A stretch of 64,000 nt of DNA from Schizochytrium sp. CCTCC M209059 (GCA_000818945.1 KN805374.1:324156-388155); one strand, 5' to 3'. Shown: positions 13,201 through 23,458, numbered from the stretch's first letter. The notes: a model not told the origin generated them from the letters alone. Numbers and translations: made by a program.

Positions 13201-15608
13201 TCGTTGCACCCATCCTGCAGTGCGCGGGCGGCTGCCGTTGGGCTCCACTTGCGACATCGGAGGCGGGCGACTGCCGCTGCCGGCACGGATCTCGCTTGTG
13301 GCCTCGTTCTGGCTGATGGCAGAGGTCAGCGCAACGAGCCACAAGTTTTGTCACGGCGGCGCCAGCGTTTGTAACCTCACTACAACTGCGTCAAGGCTTC
13401 GGGCGTTGCCAAGCCAGCCTGATCGAGCCTGGGTCGTTACCCACGCCTCGGAGAGAGAGAAAGTCGGAGGCCAGGCTCGAGCTACCCGACCTTTGCCGAG
13501 CGTCTCCCCTGGCAGGGCAGCGCATCGTGCTGGTGGCGATGGCGGGTGTTGTCGACAGCAAATCCAAGGAAGGGTCCCAAGATCACCCTTGCCTTGCAAC
13601 CCGCCAGGGCGGTGCCCCTGCCGCCGCGTGCGACCCCTCTGACACGATCTCTCGAGGCTTCGCCTCCGCTTCCTCGCGGGCCCAAGGCACTCGCGAGCGG
13701 CGAGACGTTTGCTCACGCATCTTGTCGCTGCCCGCGAGGCCGCCGGATCGCTCATAATTTAGCCGCAACCGCGTTCGCGTAGCTGCAGCTCGTGGAGTGG
13801 CTCCAGGCGTGAAAAGAAAGATTAAAGGAACCTCGGAGCCCATCGACGTCCACCTAGCCTCGCCGCGCTCGTGCTCGACGCCGGCAGTGGCCAGCGGTAG
13901 CGGCAGCAGCATCTGCAGGCTGCGTCAGGCGGCCGGGCCCTGCAGTGAGGAGCGCTGCTGCCGATTGCGGCCATTGAATGAATGGAAAAAGTCACGCGAA
14001 CACGCCGCGGGAGTCGGAACTTCCTCCGCGGAAACAAGTACAGGCTCGCGCGCTCGCGTGCGGTTGGTTGCTCATAGCCTCGAGGCCTGTACTTGTTCAT
14101 CATCCTACCTGTTCATGCCTGTGCTTGGTCTTCGATTAAGATGGCTGGCTTGGCCTGGGTGGCTTGGGGCGGGTCGCCGACAAACACCATGCGCGGCCGC
14201 GCCGCGGCAAGAATTCGTGGTTGCAGTTTTTGTTTACTTGCTTGGTTGGAGACGGTGCGAGCTTGCGACCCCCGCGACGCCGCGCTGAGCCTTGGCGACG
14301 TCGGCAGCGGCCCCACGGAGCGTCAGACTCATTCGGTGCTCGATCGAGGCGGGCGACAGCGACCAGGGTGACTGGACTGGATGTGTCGTCGAACTGCAAC
14401 TGTGGCCGCGGAGAAGCAATGCCTGTAAACACAGCCAACTATCATTGCCGATGCCAAGTGGGCGCAACTCGCAGTTGAGGGCATGTATAGAGACGGTTCT
14501 TGCTCTTGCTCTTGCACTACCCCAAGTGAAAGAAGAAGTCACGCAAGCCCATCTTTTTTTCTGTTGTGGAGCTCGCTAACGGACTCATCTTTACTCAATT
14601 GCCAGCAAATTGTCAGCCAGCAACAGCAGCCAGAATTTATGCGTGGATCTTGCCCGAAATCGACATTACCTTGCCGCTTTTGTGCATAGTAAAGATAGTG
14701 CATCGCAACTCCAGCCATGCTAGGTGCAGATCGAGCTTACCCTTGAACGTTGAATGGAAATGAACGCAACAGCTGCCTCCTTCCTTGCGCACACCACGTG
14801 GGGCCGCACGTCATGAGTCTGTTCTTCTGCGGCCACTCGCCGGGCCACCGACCAAGCTTCGTGGCTTCTGGAGCCGCTCCACCTCCGCCACGGAGTCGCG
14901 GCCCCAGCTTGCGGTGCGCGCGCGCGAGAGGGAGAGAGAGAAAGCAAACGAGAGAGAGCCCGTGTAAAGCCGGCTGCGGCCGCGACGTGGTGTATAAGGT
15001 GTCATTCGTTCCCCACCACGGGGCTACTTCCTCGCCCCCCCTTCACCTAACCAAACCAGTTGCAAGTCAGAAGTATTTAAAAAAACGCACTCACTCGCAA
15101 CTCCTGCACCGCAGAGGATGTACCTCGACCGATGAAGGCAGCTGCGCAGGCCGGCTCACCTCCTCTCGCCTCGCAGCGAATCGAATTGCATGGTATCGCA
15201 TCGCATGGCATTGCATCGACTATGTGTGGCTTGGCCTTGTCAAGGCATTGTCGCGATCTCCCAGACGATTTTGCAAGAACCGAGCAGTCAGCCAGCCACG
15301 CTGGCGGACTGCCATTCTTGCCGCAACGGGCCTCCTCGCGAGATCTACTAGTAGCGAGAGCTTCTGCAAGCCACTTTTTGCACAGCGCGAGGAGAGCCAT
15401 TTGCAAAGCATTTGTTCATCCAAACAATACATACATTCATGCATTCATCCAAAGGTTTCCCTGCTTCTCCTGAAGCGTGTGACGTAGTATACCAACGAAC
15501 CATTTTTCCGCTGTGCGCAAGGCAAGCATCGCGTCGCCTCCCGTGCGCCTTTGTTCTTCTGCGGTAGAACGACCCTAGTCAAGCGTAAAAGGGGGAAAAG
15601 GACCCACC
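10246..15608. other. Gene-poor region, right part, up to the assembly gap
   Basis: No supported gene. An AT-richer patch lies at about 11950-12780. Short ATG frames exist at 12823-13119 (+), whose start resembles a targeting peptide, and at 12860-13354 (-), but neither has a recognisable domain. A CCAT tetramer tract lies at 11040-11092. A GA-rich tract lies near 14925-14965. Confidence 0.55.
11040..11092. repeat. (CCAT)n microsatellite
   Basis: About a dozen ATCC/CCAT units with a few substitutions. Confidence 0.85.
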
Positions 15609-15771
15609 NNNNNNNNNNNNNNNNNNNNNNNNNNNNNNNNNNNNNNNNNNNNNNNNNNNNNNNNNNNNNNNNNNNNNNNNNNNNNNNNNNNNNNNNNNNN
15701 NNNNNNNNNNNNNNNNNNNNNNNNNNNNNNNNNNNNNNNNNNNNNNNNNNNNNNNNNNNNNNNNNNNNNNN
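15609..15771. other. Assembly gap (163 N)
   Basis: Unbroken run of N. True content and true length are unknown, so any reading frame crossing it is meaningless. Confidence 0.99.
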
Positions 15772-16304
15772 AGCAAAGCGTGAGCGAAGCCTGTCGCAGG
15801 GGAGAGAGACTCCACCAATCAATCAATCGATCAGGAGGAGATCGATCGACTACCCAAACAATCGCCCGCCCCCTCGGAAGACAAGACGAGCAAAGCTGGC
15901 CCTCCCCCTCGCTCCCTCCCTCGCTCCCTCCAACCCTCGCTTCCGCTCCGCGCTGGCCGCCTGCGCAGCGTCTCGAGCGAGCTCGCGTTGGTGCTTTTCC
16001 TGCCTGCGCTGCTTGGGCTCGAGCGCCTTGGGCTTGGGCTTGGGCTTGGCGAAGAGGCGGCACGTGCCGCCCCGCCTCGCATCGCTCGCTCCGTCGCGGT
16101 CTTCGCTCGCGCTTTCTCTCCCTCTCCGTCGCTCGCGCCTCCCCGCCGAGCCGAGCACTCCCCCCCCCCCCCGCGTCGCGTCTCGCAGGGCGCCAGGCCG
16201 CGACGCGCAGCAGGCCTCGTCTCGCGCGAGGGCGGCGCGGGTGCTCGGCGCCCCATCTTGGCGCGGGGCCTCGAGACGTTGCAAGGAGAGAGAGAGAGAG
16301 CAAG

Positions 16305-16305
<1 letters not shown>

Positions 16306-16352
<47 letters not shown>

Positions 16353-16400
16353 TGCCTTTCTTTGCCTTTCTTTGCCTTTCTTTGCCTTTCTTTCTTTCTC
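16306..16400. repeat. (CTTT)n tract with embedded TTTGCCTTTC units
   Basis: A pyrimidine-rich tract: a dozen or so CTTT units pass into four copies of a 10-bp TTTGCCTTTC unit. It lies about 280 bases upstream of the kinase start, so it may sit in its promoter or 5' leader. Confidence 0.9.
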
Positions 16401-16674
16401 CGGCCACGGTCGCGCGGTTTTTCCGGGCTCGCAGCGGCGAGGCTCGTTAGTTACAGAAAGCGAACTTGGCCGAGCACAGCCGCCAGGACCGACCGCGACG
16501 CGACTGGCGCCGGCCGCGCGAGACCCGCAACGCTCGCAAGCGGGGAGGCGAGGAACTCTCGACGCGGGTCACGGCGTCTGCGTTCAGCTTCGCGCGAACC
16601 GGGGTCGGTCAGGCCCAGCAGACGAGGAATAGCGAGCGAGCCCCAGGCAGCAGGAGCACCAGCAGGAGGCCAGC

Positions 16675-18726
16675 ATGTCGCGCGTGTACGACGAGGACGC
16701 CGAGCGCAAGGTGGATACCGAGGTCTCGGAGAAGATGGAGGCCGGCAGGTATCATCGGGAGAAACGAAGGAGCGATCGCACAGCGCCACGCATGACGCCC
16801 ACGATGACATCGACGCCCTCGGCAATGGCGAGACCGGTGTTGCGGCGTCACGCAAGCAGCCCCACCGAAACGTCAGACAGCCACAACAACGAATTTATTG
16901 GCTTTCAAATCCCTCGTCTGCGTAAATCCTCCTCGAGTAGTCGCACCGAGTGCATGGAGTTGGCTCTCGATATCGACGTGCCTTCACCTGGCACATCGCC
17001 GGAAACCCTCGAGTCCGCATACTACACGAGCGCCACCTCTGCACGCTCCATGGCGGTCTCCCCCCTCGATTTTGCCGAGAAAACCCCTCCCGCCGTCCCA
17101 CCTCTGCCCTCAGCATCGTCCATGCGGAGTACTGGCTTTAAACGACTTGTACGCTCGCAAAGTCAGCCACGCCACGTCAATTTTGCGCAAGCATACGAGG
17201 CAGAAGACGGCGGCAGTGCAAATGAACACATTGGCAGTCTCGACTCTGCTATCTCTCCCGGTTTTGGCATGCACCGGCCACCAGCAAGCATTGAGTGCAT
17301 TACTTCAGGTCATGGAGGCGCGAGTGGAATTCCCGTGCCGAGTCCGCATCTAACGCCCGGGTCAGCCTCCTCGGCCTCGCCCTCTAATCCATTTCAGACA
17401 TCTCGCATGGGCACGCCTCCGCGATTCACCTTTTCGGACCGCGACGTGGCTGGTCTGGAAAACGCCACAATGTCACGCCGCATCGCACTACAGCCCCCAC
17501 AGTCGCCGCAGACACCTGCGCGATTTTCGCCGTCCAAAAGGAGGCGCAACTTTGTACGCTCGCCCAGCCTGCGAGAGCTGCCGCGTACCACGTCAGAATT
17601 CAACTCTCCAAGCGCACGCGTTACGCAGCACATGCGATCGCCAAGCAACCCAGACGGAACGCCCGCGAGAAACCCTCACGCTCGTCGACGACGCGTCCAC
17701 TCCTTGAACGAAGTCGCGTCCTTTGGACGCACCTCGGGCGCACGCGAAGAGACTCTCCGTACACCAGCTGTGCCGCCAAGTCCAGGACCGACGCGACTGC
17801 GTCCCGTGCACAGGGTCATTGACATCCCCGAGAAATCACCCCGCTTTGCCCCCACCCGCCCGGTGTTTAATCCAGATAATATTTCGATTGGCGGCAGCAT
17901 TGGCAAGGGCTGCTTTGGCGATGTCTTTCGGGCGCTCGACACTAAAACGGGCGTGCAGTTTGCCGTTAAATATCTCTCGAGCCACGGCGACGAGGAAAAG
18001 AGACGTGCCTTTGTCGAAGAAGTTCGCGTCATGGAGTCGCTCAGTCACCGGAACATTGTTCAATACCACGGATCCGTCTTTCACGAAGATGACCACATGC
18101 TCGAGATCTATCTCGAGTACGTTCCCGGAGGCAGTCTCTCCTCGCTCATCAGGTCCTTTGGCGCGTTGAGCGACGACCTGCTCAAGAGCTACACGGCGCA
18201 AATGGTCGCAGGAATCCGCTATCTTCACGCGCGGGACGTTATCCATCGTGACATCAAGGCCGCAAATGTGCTTGTTACCATTGACGGCGTCTGCAAATTG
18301 GCAGACTTTGGCTGCAGTAAGCTGCTCTTTGACATGAACGAAGACGACAGGGATCAGACGCTGCAGCGCATTCGTGGCTCGGTGCCTTGGATGGCGCCCG
18401 AGGTCATTCAAGAGATCAAGTATCACTTTCCCGCTGATATTTGGTCTCTTGGGGCCACCGTCCTCGAAATGGCCTCGGGTGAACGTCCGTGGCCCGACAT
18501 GAACACACAAGTTTCTATTATTGTCAAGGTCAGCCAAACCTTGGAAGGTCCACCCATTCCTGACCATCTTTCTGCATCTGTTCGCGACTTTCTTCAACCG
18601 CTCTTCTCGATCGACCCCTCGGAGCGCCCACTTGCGAGAGAGCTCGCGTGTCACCCCTTTCTCGCGCCACGGCCTTTGCCTACGCGATCGAGCTCTTCTT
18701 CGTTGACGCAACTGGACGCGCACTAA
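16675..18726 (+). CDS. Serine/threonine protein kinase, STE11/MAPKKK-like
   Basis: A 683-residue protein kinase. Residues 1 to about 400 are low-complexity and Ser/Pro/Thr-rich with many SP and TP sites, which looks like a regulatory, phosphorylated tail. The kinase domain (about 402-665) is complete: glycine loop GKGCFGDV, the AVKYL lysine, HRDIKAANVL catalytic loop, DFG, a GSVPWMAPEV activation segment and a DIWSLG motif. The HRDIKAANVL and GSVPWMAPEV forms are typical of the MAPKKK (STE11, plant NPK1/ANP) group. That assignment is by motif only. A possible 5' splice site lies near 16746, but the frame reads through it, so I keep one exon. It would act at the top of a MAP kinase cascade in the cytosol. 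The start is the first ATG of the frame. Confidence 0.88.
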   Translation: MSRVYDEDAERKVDTEVSEKMEAGRYHREKRRSDRTAPRMTPTMTSTPSAMARPVLRRHASSPTETSDSHNNEFIGFQIPRLRKSSSSSRTECMELALDIDVPSPGTSPETLESAYYTSATSARSMAVSPLDFAEKTPPAVPPLPSASSMRSTGFKRLVRSQSQPRHVNFAQAYEAEDGGSANEHIGSLDSAISPGFGMHRPPASIECITSGHGGASGIPVPSPHLTPGSASSASPSNPFQTSRMGTPPRFTFSDRDVAGLENATMSRRIALQPPQSPQTPARFSPSKRRRNFVRSPSLRELPRTTSEFNSPSARVTQHMRSPSNPDGTPARNPHARRRRVHSLNEVASFGRTSGAREETLRTPAVPPSPGPTRLRPVHRVIDIPEKSPRFAPTRPVFNPDNISIGGSIGKGCFGDVFRALDTKTGVQFAVKYLSSHGDEEKRRAFVEEVRVMESLSHRNIVQYHGSVFHEDDHMLEIYLEYVPGGSLSSLIRSFGALSDDLLKSYTAQMVAGIRYLHARDVIHRDIKAANVLVTIDGVCKLADFGCSKLLFDMNEDDRDQTLQRIRGSVPWMAPEVIQEIKYHFPADIWSLGATVLEMASGERPWPDMNTQVSIIVKVSQTLEGPPIPDHLSASVRDFLQPLFSIDPSERPLARELACHPFLAPRPLPTRSSSSSLTQLDAH

Positions 18727-18779
18727 TTTTCATTCTTATTTTGAACATTTGATCCAAGGTCGAAACGACCATGTTTTCA

Positions 18780-18925
18780 TGAGCTCGAAGCAATCAATTT
18801 CGTTTGAACTCCAAGCGACCAAACTTTCTTGTGCTCAAAGCAAAGCAAACACCTTTTCTTGAGCGAAGAGAAACAAAGTTTGTTAGAGCTCAAGGCAACC
18901 AAGCTTTCTTGAGTTTGAGCTCAAA
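18780..18925. repeat. Degenerate ~25-bp tandem repeat 3' of the kinase gene
   Basis: About six imperfect units close to GAGCTCAAAGCAACCAAACT followed by TTCTT, beginning 54 bases after the kinase stop codon. Units differ by several substitutions and small indels. Confidence 0.75.
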
Positions 18926-19097
18926 TGTACATCGCTGAGATGACGCAAAAGCAACGTGCGCGCGCTGCTGTTCGAGCACAACTGCAAGGCCATAAGCGCG
19001 ACAAAAGATCGTGATACGGTCCAAGCCTTCCACAAAGCTAATCAATGGCCATTTTCCCCAAATAATCATGAACAGAAACATAACTCTGGCTAAATTG

Positions 19098-19177
19098 CGT
19101 CCCGTTTTTCGGGACGGAAGTGTCGGCGAAAAGGTTTTGCCGAAACAGGGTGTAGTCTCGGCCCGAAAAACGGGACG
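19098..19177. repeat. Nested perfect inverted repeat
   Basis: The 16-base arm at 19098-19113 (CGTCCCGTTTTTCGGG) is exactly complementary in reverse to 19162-19177. Each arm is itself a CCCG/CGGG hairpin with a T5 or A5 loop, and the 48-base spacer contains a further TCGGCGAAAA/TTTTGCCGA hairpin. Confidence 0.9.
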
Positions 19178-19452
19178 AAATATCTACAAATCAGAAAAGT
19201 CATTGAAAGAAATACCCTGCGGGGCTGAAGACCCCGCGATCTGAAGTGCGTTTTCAGTTCGAGCTGCAGTAAATTAGTGAATTATCAGTTATATTCAGTA
19301 CCTTTCTCCGCGATGGAGGTCGCCATGGGGCCAACAAAACATGAACCGGATAGCTGGTCTTATGGAAAGCGTTCCTGTAGTAGAAGCGCACTCTGTAAGC
19401 CCGTGCCACAAGCCGATAGTTTGATAACAGTAGGTCCTTTGCAAAAGTAGTC

Positions 19453-19650
19453 TCTGGGAGCATGGGCCTAGGTCCAGGGTCCACCTTGAAAAAGCTTGTT
19501 ACCGGAACATTTCCTTTGCCCACGTCGACGCTTCACAGCTTGCAAACTTTTCTGGGAGCATGCGCCTAGGTCCGGGACCCACCTCGAAAAAGCTTGTTAC
19601 TGGCCACGGAACATTTCCTTTGCGCATGTCGACGCTACGCAGCTTGCAAG
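19453..19650. repeat. Two tandem copies of a ~98-bp intergenic unit
   Basis: The unit starting CTGGGAGCATG at 19453 recurs at 19551 with the same order of blocks (GCCTAGGTCC, CCACCT, AAAAAGCTTGTTAC, GGAACATTTCCTTTG, GTCGACGCT, CAGCTTGCAA). The copies differ by substitutions and a short insertion. Confidence 0.85.
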
Positions 19651-19712
19651 CTTGCACTTGGCTGCCAGCCATTCCCCTGCTGTAAACTACACACGCATCT
19701 TCCGGAAGCGAA

Positions 19713-21160
19713 CTAATTGTAGATTCTGCTCCCTTCAGCGCACCCGTCAGGACCGTTTTCGTTCAAGACAACCTCGAACGGCCTGCCTTGCTGAGCTGCC
19801 GACACAGTGGAAGCATAGCGGCCAAATGAGTGGATGCGCTTAGGCTTAGGCTTGCCGCCGCCGCCGTGCCCAAAAATGTGCGCGTGCGTGGCAACAGCTT
19901 CCACCTTGCTATCAAAGTCATGCACTCCCAAAACCTCAAAAAGAGCCTCTCGCATGTTTGGCCAAGCACCTTCGAGAGTCCGGACTCCCTCTTCCCCCTC
20001 GCTGTGGCCGCCATCGTCAGCTATCGCATGTAAGGGGTCATCCATAGGATACATTTGAAAGTCCCTGCGCCGAGAATCTGCTCATAAGAGTTCATCAGCA
20101 CTTGGAGCTTAAGAGAATCCGGAAGTGACAACGTCTGCTCGCTCAAGGCACGCATCAACCGCTTCACTTCAGACAGCATTGCGCGCACAAACTCCATGCG
20201 CCTCTCCTGAAATTGGTGCAGCTCGTACAGCTTTGCGCGATCATTGTTTTCAGCAGCAACAGCAGCGGCGGCGGCGGCGGCAGCGTCGGTCTTGCCGTCC
20301 ATTTCCTTCAACGCGCTCTCCACAGCGTCGCTGTAAGCAGTGATGGGCATGAGCATTAGCGCACTGTCTTTGCCAAAGTCTGCAACCTCCGCAAACTGAG
20401 AGGCGTCATTCAGATCGAGGTGCTTGCCACAATAGTATAAGTGCCTCTGCCGAAGGAAGCCATCAGAGGAACCATTTGCGAGGGTCCTGAGCTCAAAGCC
20501 GAAAGTGTCCATGAATTCGTAAAGTGTGTGGTCAAACAGCAGCGCAGCCTTGGTCGTTTTCGCAACCGCGTTATTCTGCCGGAGGAATGACTCGAGGACA
20601 AGAAGAGAAATCCGTTCGTCTGCAAAAAGCGAGCCTGGAGCCGTATGAGCGCCAAGAACTCTAGCATGCTTCTTCATCATGCTCAACATGAGTGCGTCAC
20701 TCGCTCCCTGTGCCCGAAGAGACAAAAGCATGCTGCTAGCGTCCAGGTAGCTTTTTCCGTGAAAGACGAGGAAGAGATCCATGGGCTGCGAACCCATGCG
20801 ACAGTAGCTCGCAAAAGCAAGTGCATAAACTTCCTTGCAAACGAGGGTGTGGATTAGTGCCAAGAAGGCGGACATCTTGTAGAGCTCGGCTTTAATGAGG
20901 GTAAGAAGAGCGCGATTGAGAATGGCGCTCTCTTCGACCGGTGCATTCGATGCCTTTACACCAGCCATCACACGCGCTCTCAAACAGTCCACAATTATGA
21001 TGAACTCCATCTCGGAATACGTTTGACCACCGCTACCCCTTCCTTTGGAGTGCTCAAGCAGTGTCTTTTCAAGAGCCTGGAGAGGTGTCATCTCTTGCTT
21101 CTTTTGCTCACCCCCCATGACGCCCTTCTCAATGTTGCCACTTCTGGCTAGCTTGTCCAT
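19713..21160 (-). CDS. Unrecognised protein, probably two exons
   Basis: I do not recognise this family. The main frame (21160 down to 20053) gives 369 residues, largely helical, with an alanine tract (about residues 290-300) in its second half. It then stops within about 10 codons, but a second open frame with protein-like composition continues to 19713. The two join in frame if 20052-20021 is removed: a 32-base segment starting GT and ending AG. The alternative is a one-base frameshift, real or an assembly error. The joined product has about 471 residues and ends with a glycine/lysine-rich segment (GHGGGGKPKPKR). There is no signal peptide or clear membrane span. The start is the first ATG. 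It converges with the kinase gene and is transcribed in the same direction as eS1. Confidence 0.6.
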
Positions 21161-21906
21161 GAAGAAAGAGATAGAGAGGAGTGGAGGACGCTTTTTGCTT
21201 TACTTTGCTTGTTTGTTTGGCGTCGATTCGGGCAGTCAGTGGTCGTGGTCAGTCAGTTAGTCGATCTCTCTAAAATGCAAGGACAATAACGTGTTTTTTC
21301 TCGGAAAAATGAATATATAAGTTACCAATACCGCAACTCGCATCACGAATACATTGAATGAAAGCACGCGAAAACAAGGGCGATTCGATGCGTTGTTCTC
21401 AGCGCCTTTGCTCACGTTGCGAGTGACAGAAATCGCCATCTATGCTCACAGCGCTACGTATGTTTGCCTACGTCGTCCATATATCAATTTTCTTCCGGCT
21501 TTTTCATTCCAGGACTCAATCTCAACAAGGAAAATAGCCACCGTCTTACGAGCTGTCGTGACTACTGCAAAGATGCCGTGCCACAAGCTTCGATACGAAA
21601 CGCCAACGGAGAGGTTCTGCAAAACAAGTGCAACATGTTGAGTAGCCCCTTGATTGGCCATCGCCGTACCCGCTCAAAAAAGCGTTGGTCATCCTTTCCA
21701 CAAAGGTGGAGAGCGACCCTTGTGTGACCCAAGACCAAAGCAGAAGGAGGAGGAGGAAGATCGCCTCTTCAGCTCTCATCGTCATCGACGAAGAAAAAAC
21801 GCGCAAGACACAAGGAGAAAAGCAAGACAAGAAACACGGTCCGCAAAGCGAAATTGTGTTGAGGCCATAGGGTTCGAAAATAGGAGAAACTCCAGCACAA
21901 GATCAC
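21161..21906. other. Intergenic region between the unknown gene and eS1
   Basis: It contains the promoter side of the unknown gene and the 3' side of eS1. Short frames exist, such as one at 21546-21830 (-) with a leucine-rich segment, but nothing supports them as genes. Confidence 0.5.
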
Positions 21907-23072
21907 TTAGAGGCGGCCACCAGAACCAGCGAGGAGCTCCTCAGCGACGGCGGGGTCCTCGCGGTCGACAGCGGCGCCAACATCAGCGCCAGTGTCGGCG
22001 TGCTGCTCCATGAGGCGCGAAAGGTCGAAGCGGGGCTTCTTGAGGATCTTGACCTTGCGGATGGCGGCATCCCTGCACGGGAAGATGCCCTCGACGGCCT
22101 TCTCGATCTCCTTGCCGATAGTCTCGGGGAGGAGCTTGGCGACGAGGTCCTTAAGGTCGCACTTGGCGGCCTCGTCCTGAATAACCTGGACCATCTTTGC
22201 CCGGATCTGGCGGGCCTGGCCGGACTGGCAGTAGCAGGTCTTGGCCATGCTGTTCCGCTGCTTGCGGGTGAAGGTGATGGCGAACAGGCGGACGGTGTAG
22301 CCGTCGGTGGTGCGAACATCGACGCGGCCCTCGATAAGAGTGACGCGCTTCTTGATGAGAGAGCAGAGCTTGTCGCGGGTCAAGCTAAGGCCGTGGAACG
22401 TCGTGAGCACGTTGTCACCCTGGACGTCCTCGGCGGCGAGCTTGATCTTGATGTGGCCCATGTCGGGGTTCTTCTGGAGATCGGCCAGGCTAACCTCGAA
22501 GATGCGGCCCTTGATCTGCTCACTGGCGATCTTGGTACCGGTGGTGCGAGTGCATGGCGACTTGCCGGCGTCACGAACGGTGAACACGCTGGGGGCCTTG
22601 ACGGTGTACCTATGGAAACGAACGAATCAATAAAGTCAGTCTCCTGTGTTTGCTTCTTTTCCCTCCCACTCCCTCTTCTCTCAACCCTTCTCCCGCAAAG
22701 CCAGCTGAGGCGGGCCTTTACCAAGCAACAGTGAGAGAAGCTGGACATGCAAACAAGCAGCCAGCACGTTTTATGGTCGGGCAGTCGCATGTACGGCTAT
22801 CCGCATCCACTCGCGTCACATTGGCGTTTCCGCGTCATCTCCTCCGCCTTCGCGCCGCGCAGCACGCCTTCCCAGGGGCACGCAGACACACGCAGACACA
22901 CGCAGGCTGCCGCGCATGCCACGCCATCTCGCGAATTCTTTCATTTCCTCCTCCGCCGCTCCCGCTCCGCGCGAAGCAAGCCGAGCACGTACCAGTCCTT
23001 GCGCGTGAAGGGGTCGACGACCTTCTTCTTCTTGCCCTTCTTGCCGAGCTTGCGGTTCTTGCCGACCGCCAT
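21907..23072 (-). CDS. RPS3A: 40S ribosomal protein eS1 (RPS3A), two exons
   Basis: A component of the small ribosomal subunit. Exon 1 (23072-22993) encodes the lysine-rich start MAVGKNRKLGKKGKKKK followed by VVDPFTRKDW. Exon 2 (22609-21907) continues with YTVKAPSVF. The joined product has 260 residues, the usual length for eS1. Family hallmarks are GTKIASEQIKGRIFEVSLADL-like text early in exon 2, the EDVQG.N.LT.FHG segment and the VDV.TTDGY.VRLF segment. The donor GTACGT and acceptor ATAG restore the W-Y junction exactly, so the splice is well supported. The 383-base intron near the start codon is typical of ribosomal protein genes. The upstream DNA carries GCAAGTGCGCTAT-like motifs and a telo-box-like element. 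Confidence 0.97.
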
Positions 23073-23251
23073 CCTGCTGCTGTGCGCGACGACCTTCTCC
23101 GGGGCGTCCTCCAATCAGTGATTGAATGAATTGGCGCTGCCCCTCGCCGCGCCTCCCCTCCCTTGATTTCCCCGGGCCCCCAATCTGGCGATCGGGGGCC
23201 CCTCGCCTGCGTCCACCCACCGCCCCGGTCCCCGCCCGCCGCGCCATTCTT

Positions 23252-23310
23252 CACTTGCGCGCGCCGCCCCGCAAGTGCGCTATACCGCCCGCCACAATGC
23301 GTTATCCGCG
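23252..23310. promoter_or_regulatory. GCAAGTGCGCTAT motif cluster upstream of eS1
   Basis: CACTTGC at 23252-23258 and GCAAGTGCGCTATA from 23271 form an inverted pair. They are followed by GCGTTATCCGCG near 23299-23310. The cluster lies about 180-240 bases upstream of the eS1 start codon. Similar motifs occur upstream of other genes in the window. Function is inferred only. Confidence 0.4.
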
Positions 23311-23443
23311 CGCCCCTGCTTGCGCCCCGCCCGCGCCGCCGCCCGCTGCCGCGCCTCACACCCTCCTCCCGCGCCGATCCGTGGACACGGGAAGCGCATG
23401 GTCGAGGAATCCGCCCTTTGGCCTTCCCCGCGTTCCCCAGGGG

Positions 23444-23458
23444 TAGGGTTAAACCCTA
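23444..23458. promoter_or_regulatory. Inverted telo-box-like element TAGGGTTAAACCCTA
   Basis: A perfect 15-base palindrome containing AAACCCTA on both strands, about 375 bases upstream of the eS1 start. Plant ribosomal-protein promoters commonly carry AAACCCTAA telo-boxes. Whether that applies here is inference. Confidence 0.35.

Noticed and set aside
12823..13354. Short frames on both strands, one starting MKGFLSRGALAAF
   Set aside because: The start resembles a targeting peptide, but the rest lacks any domain and the opposite strand is equally open. Not enough to call a gene.
17836..18723. 295-codon antisense frame over the kinase domain
   Set aside because: Same effect: it runs exactly opposite conserved kinase motifs and has no recognisable feature.
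22000..22734. Long plus-strand frame over eS1
   Set aside because: Shadow of the ribosomal protein exon; runs through the intron boundary and has no family motif.
22610..22992. snoRNA in the eS1 intron
   Set aside because: Ribosomal-protein introns often host snoRNAs, but I found no paired C and D boxes on the coding strand.
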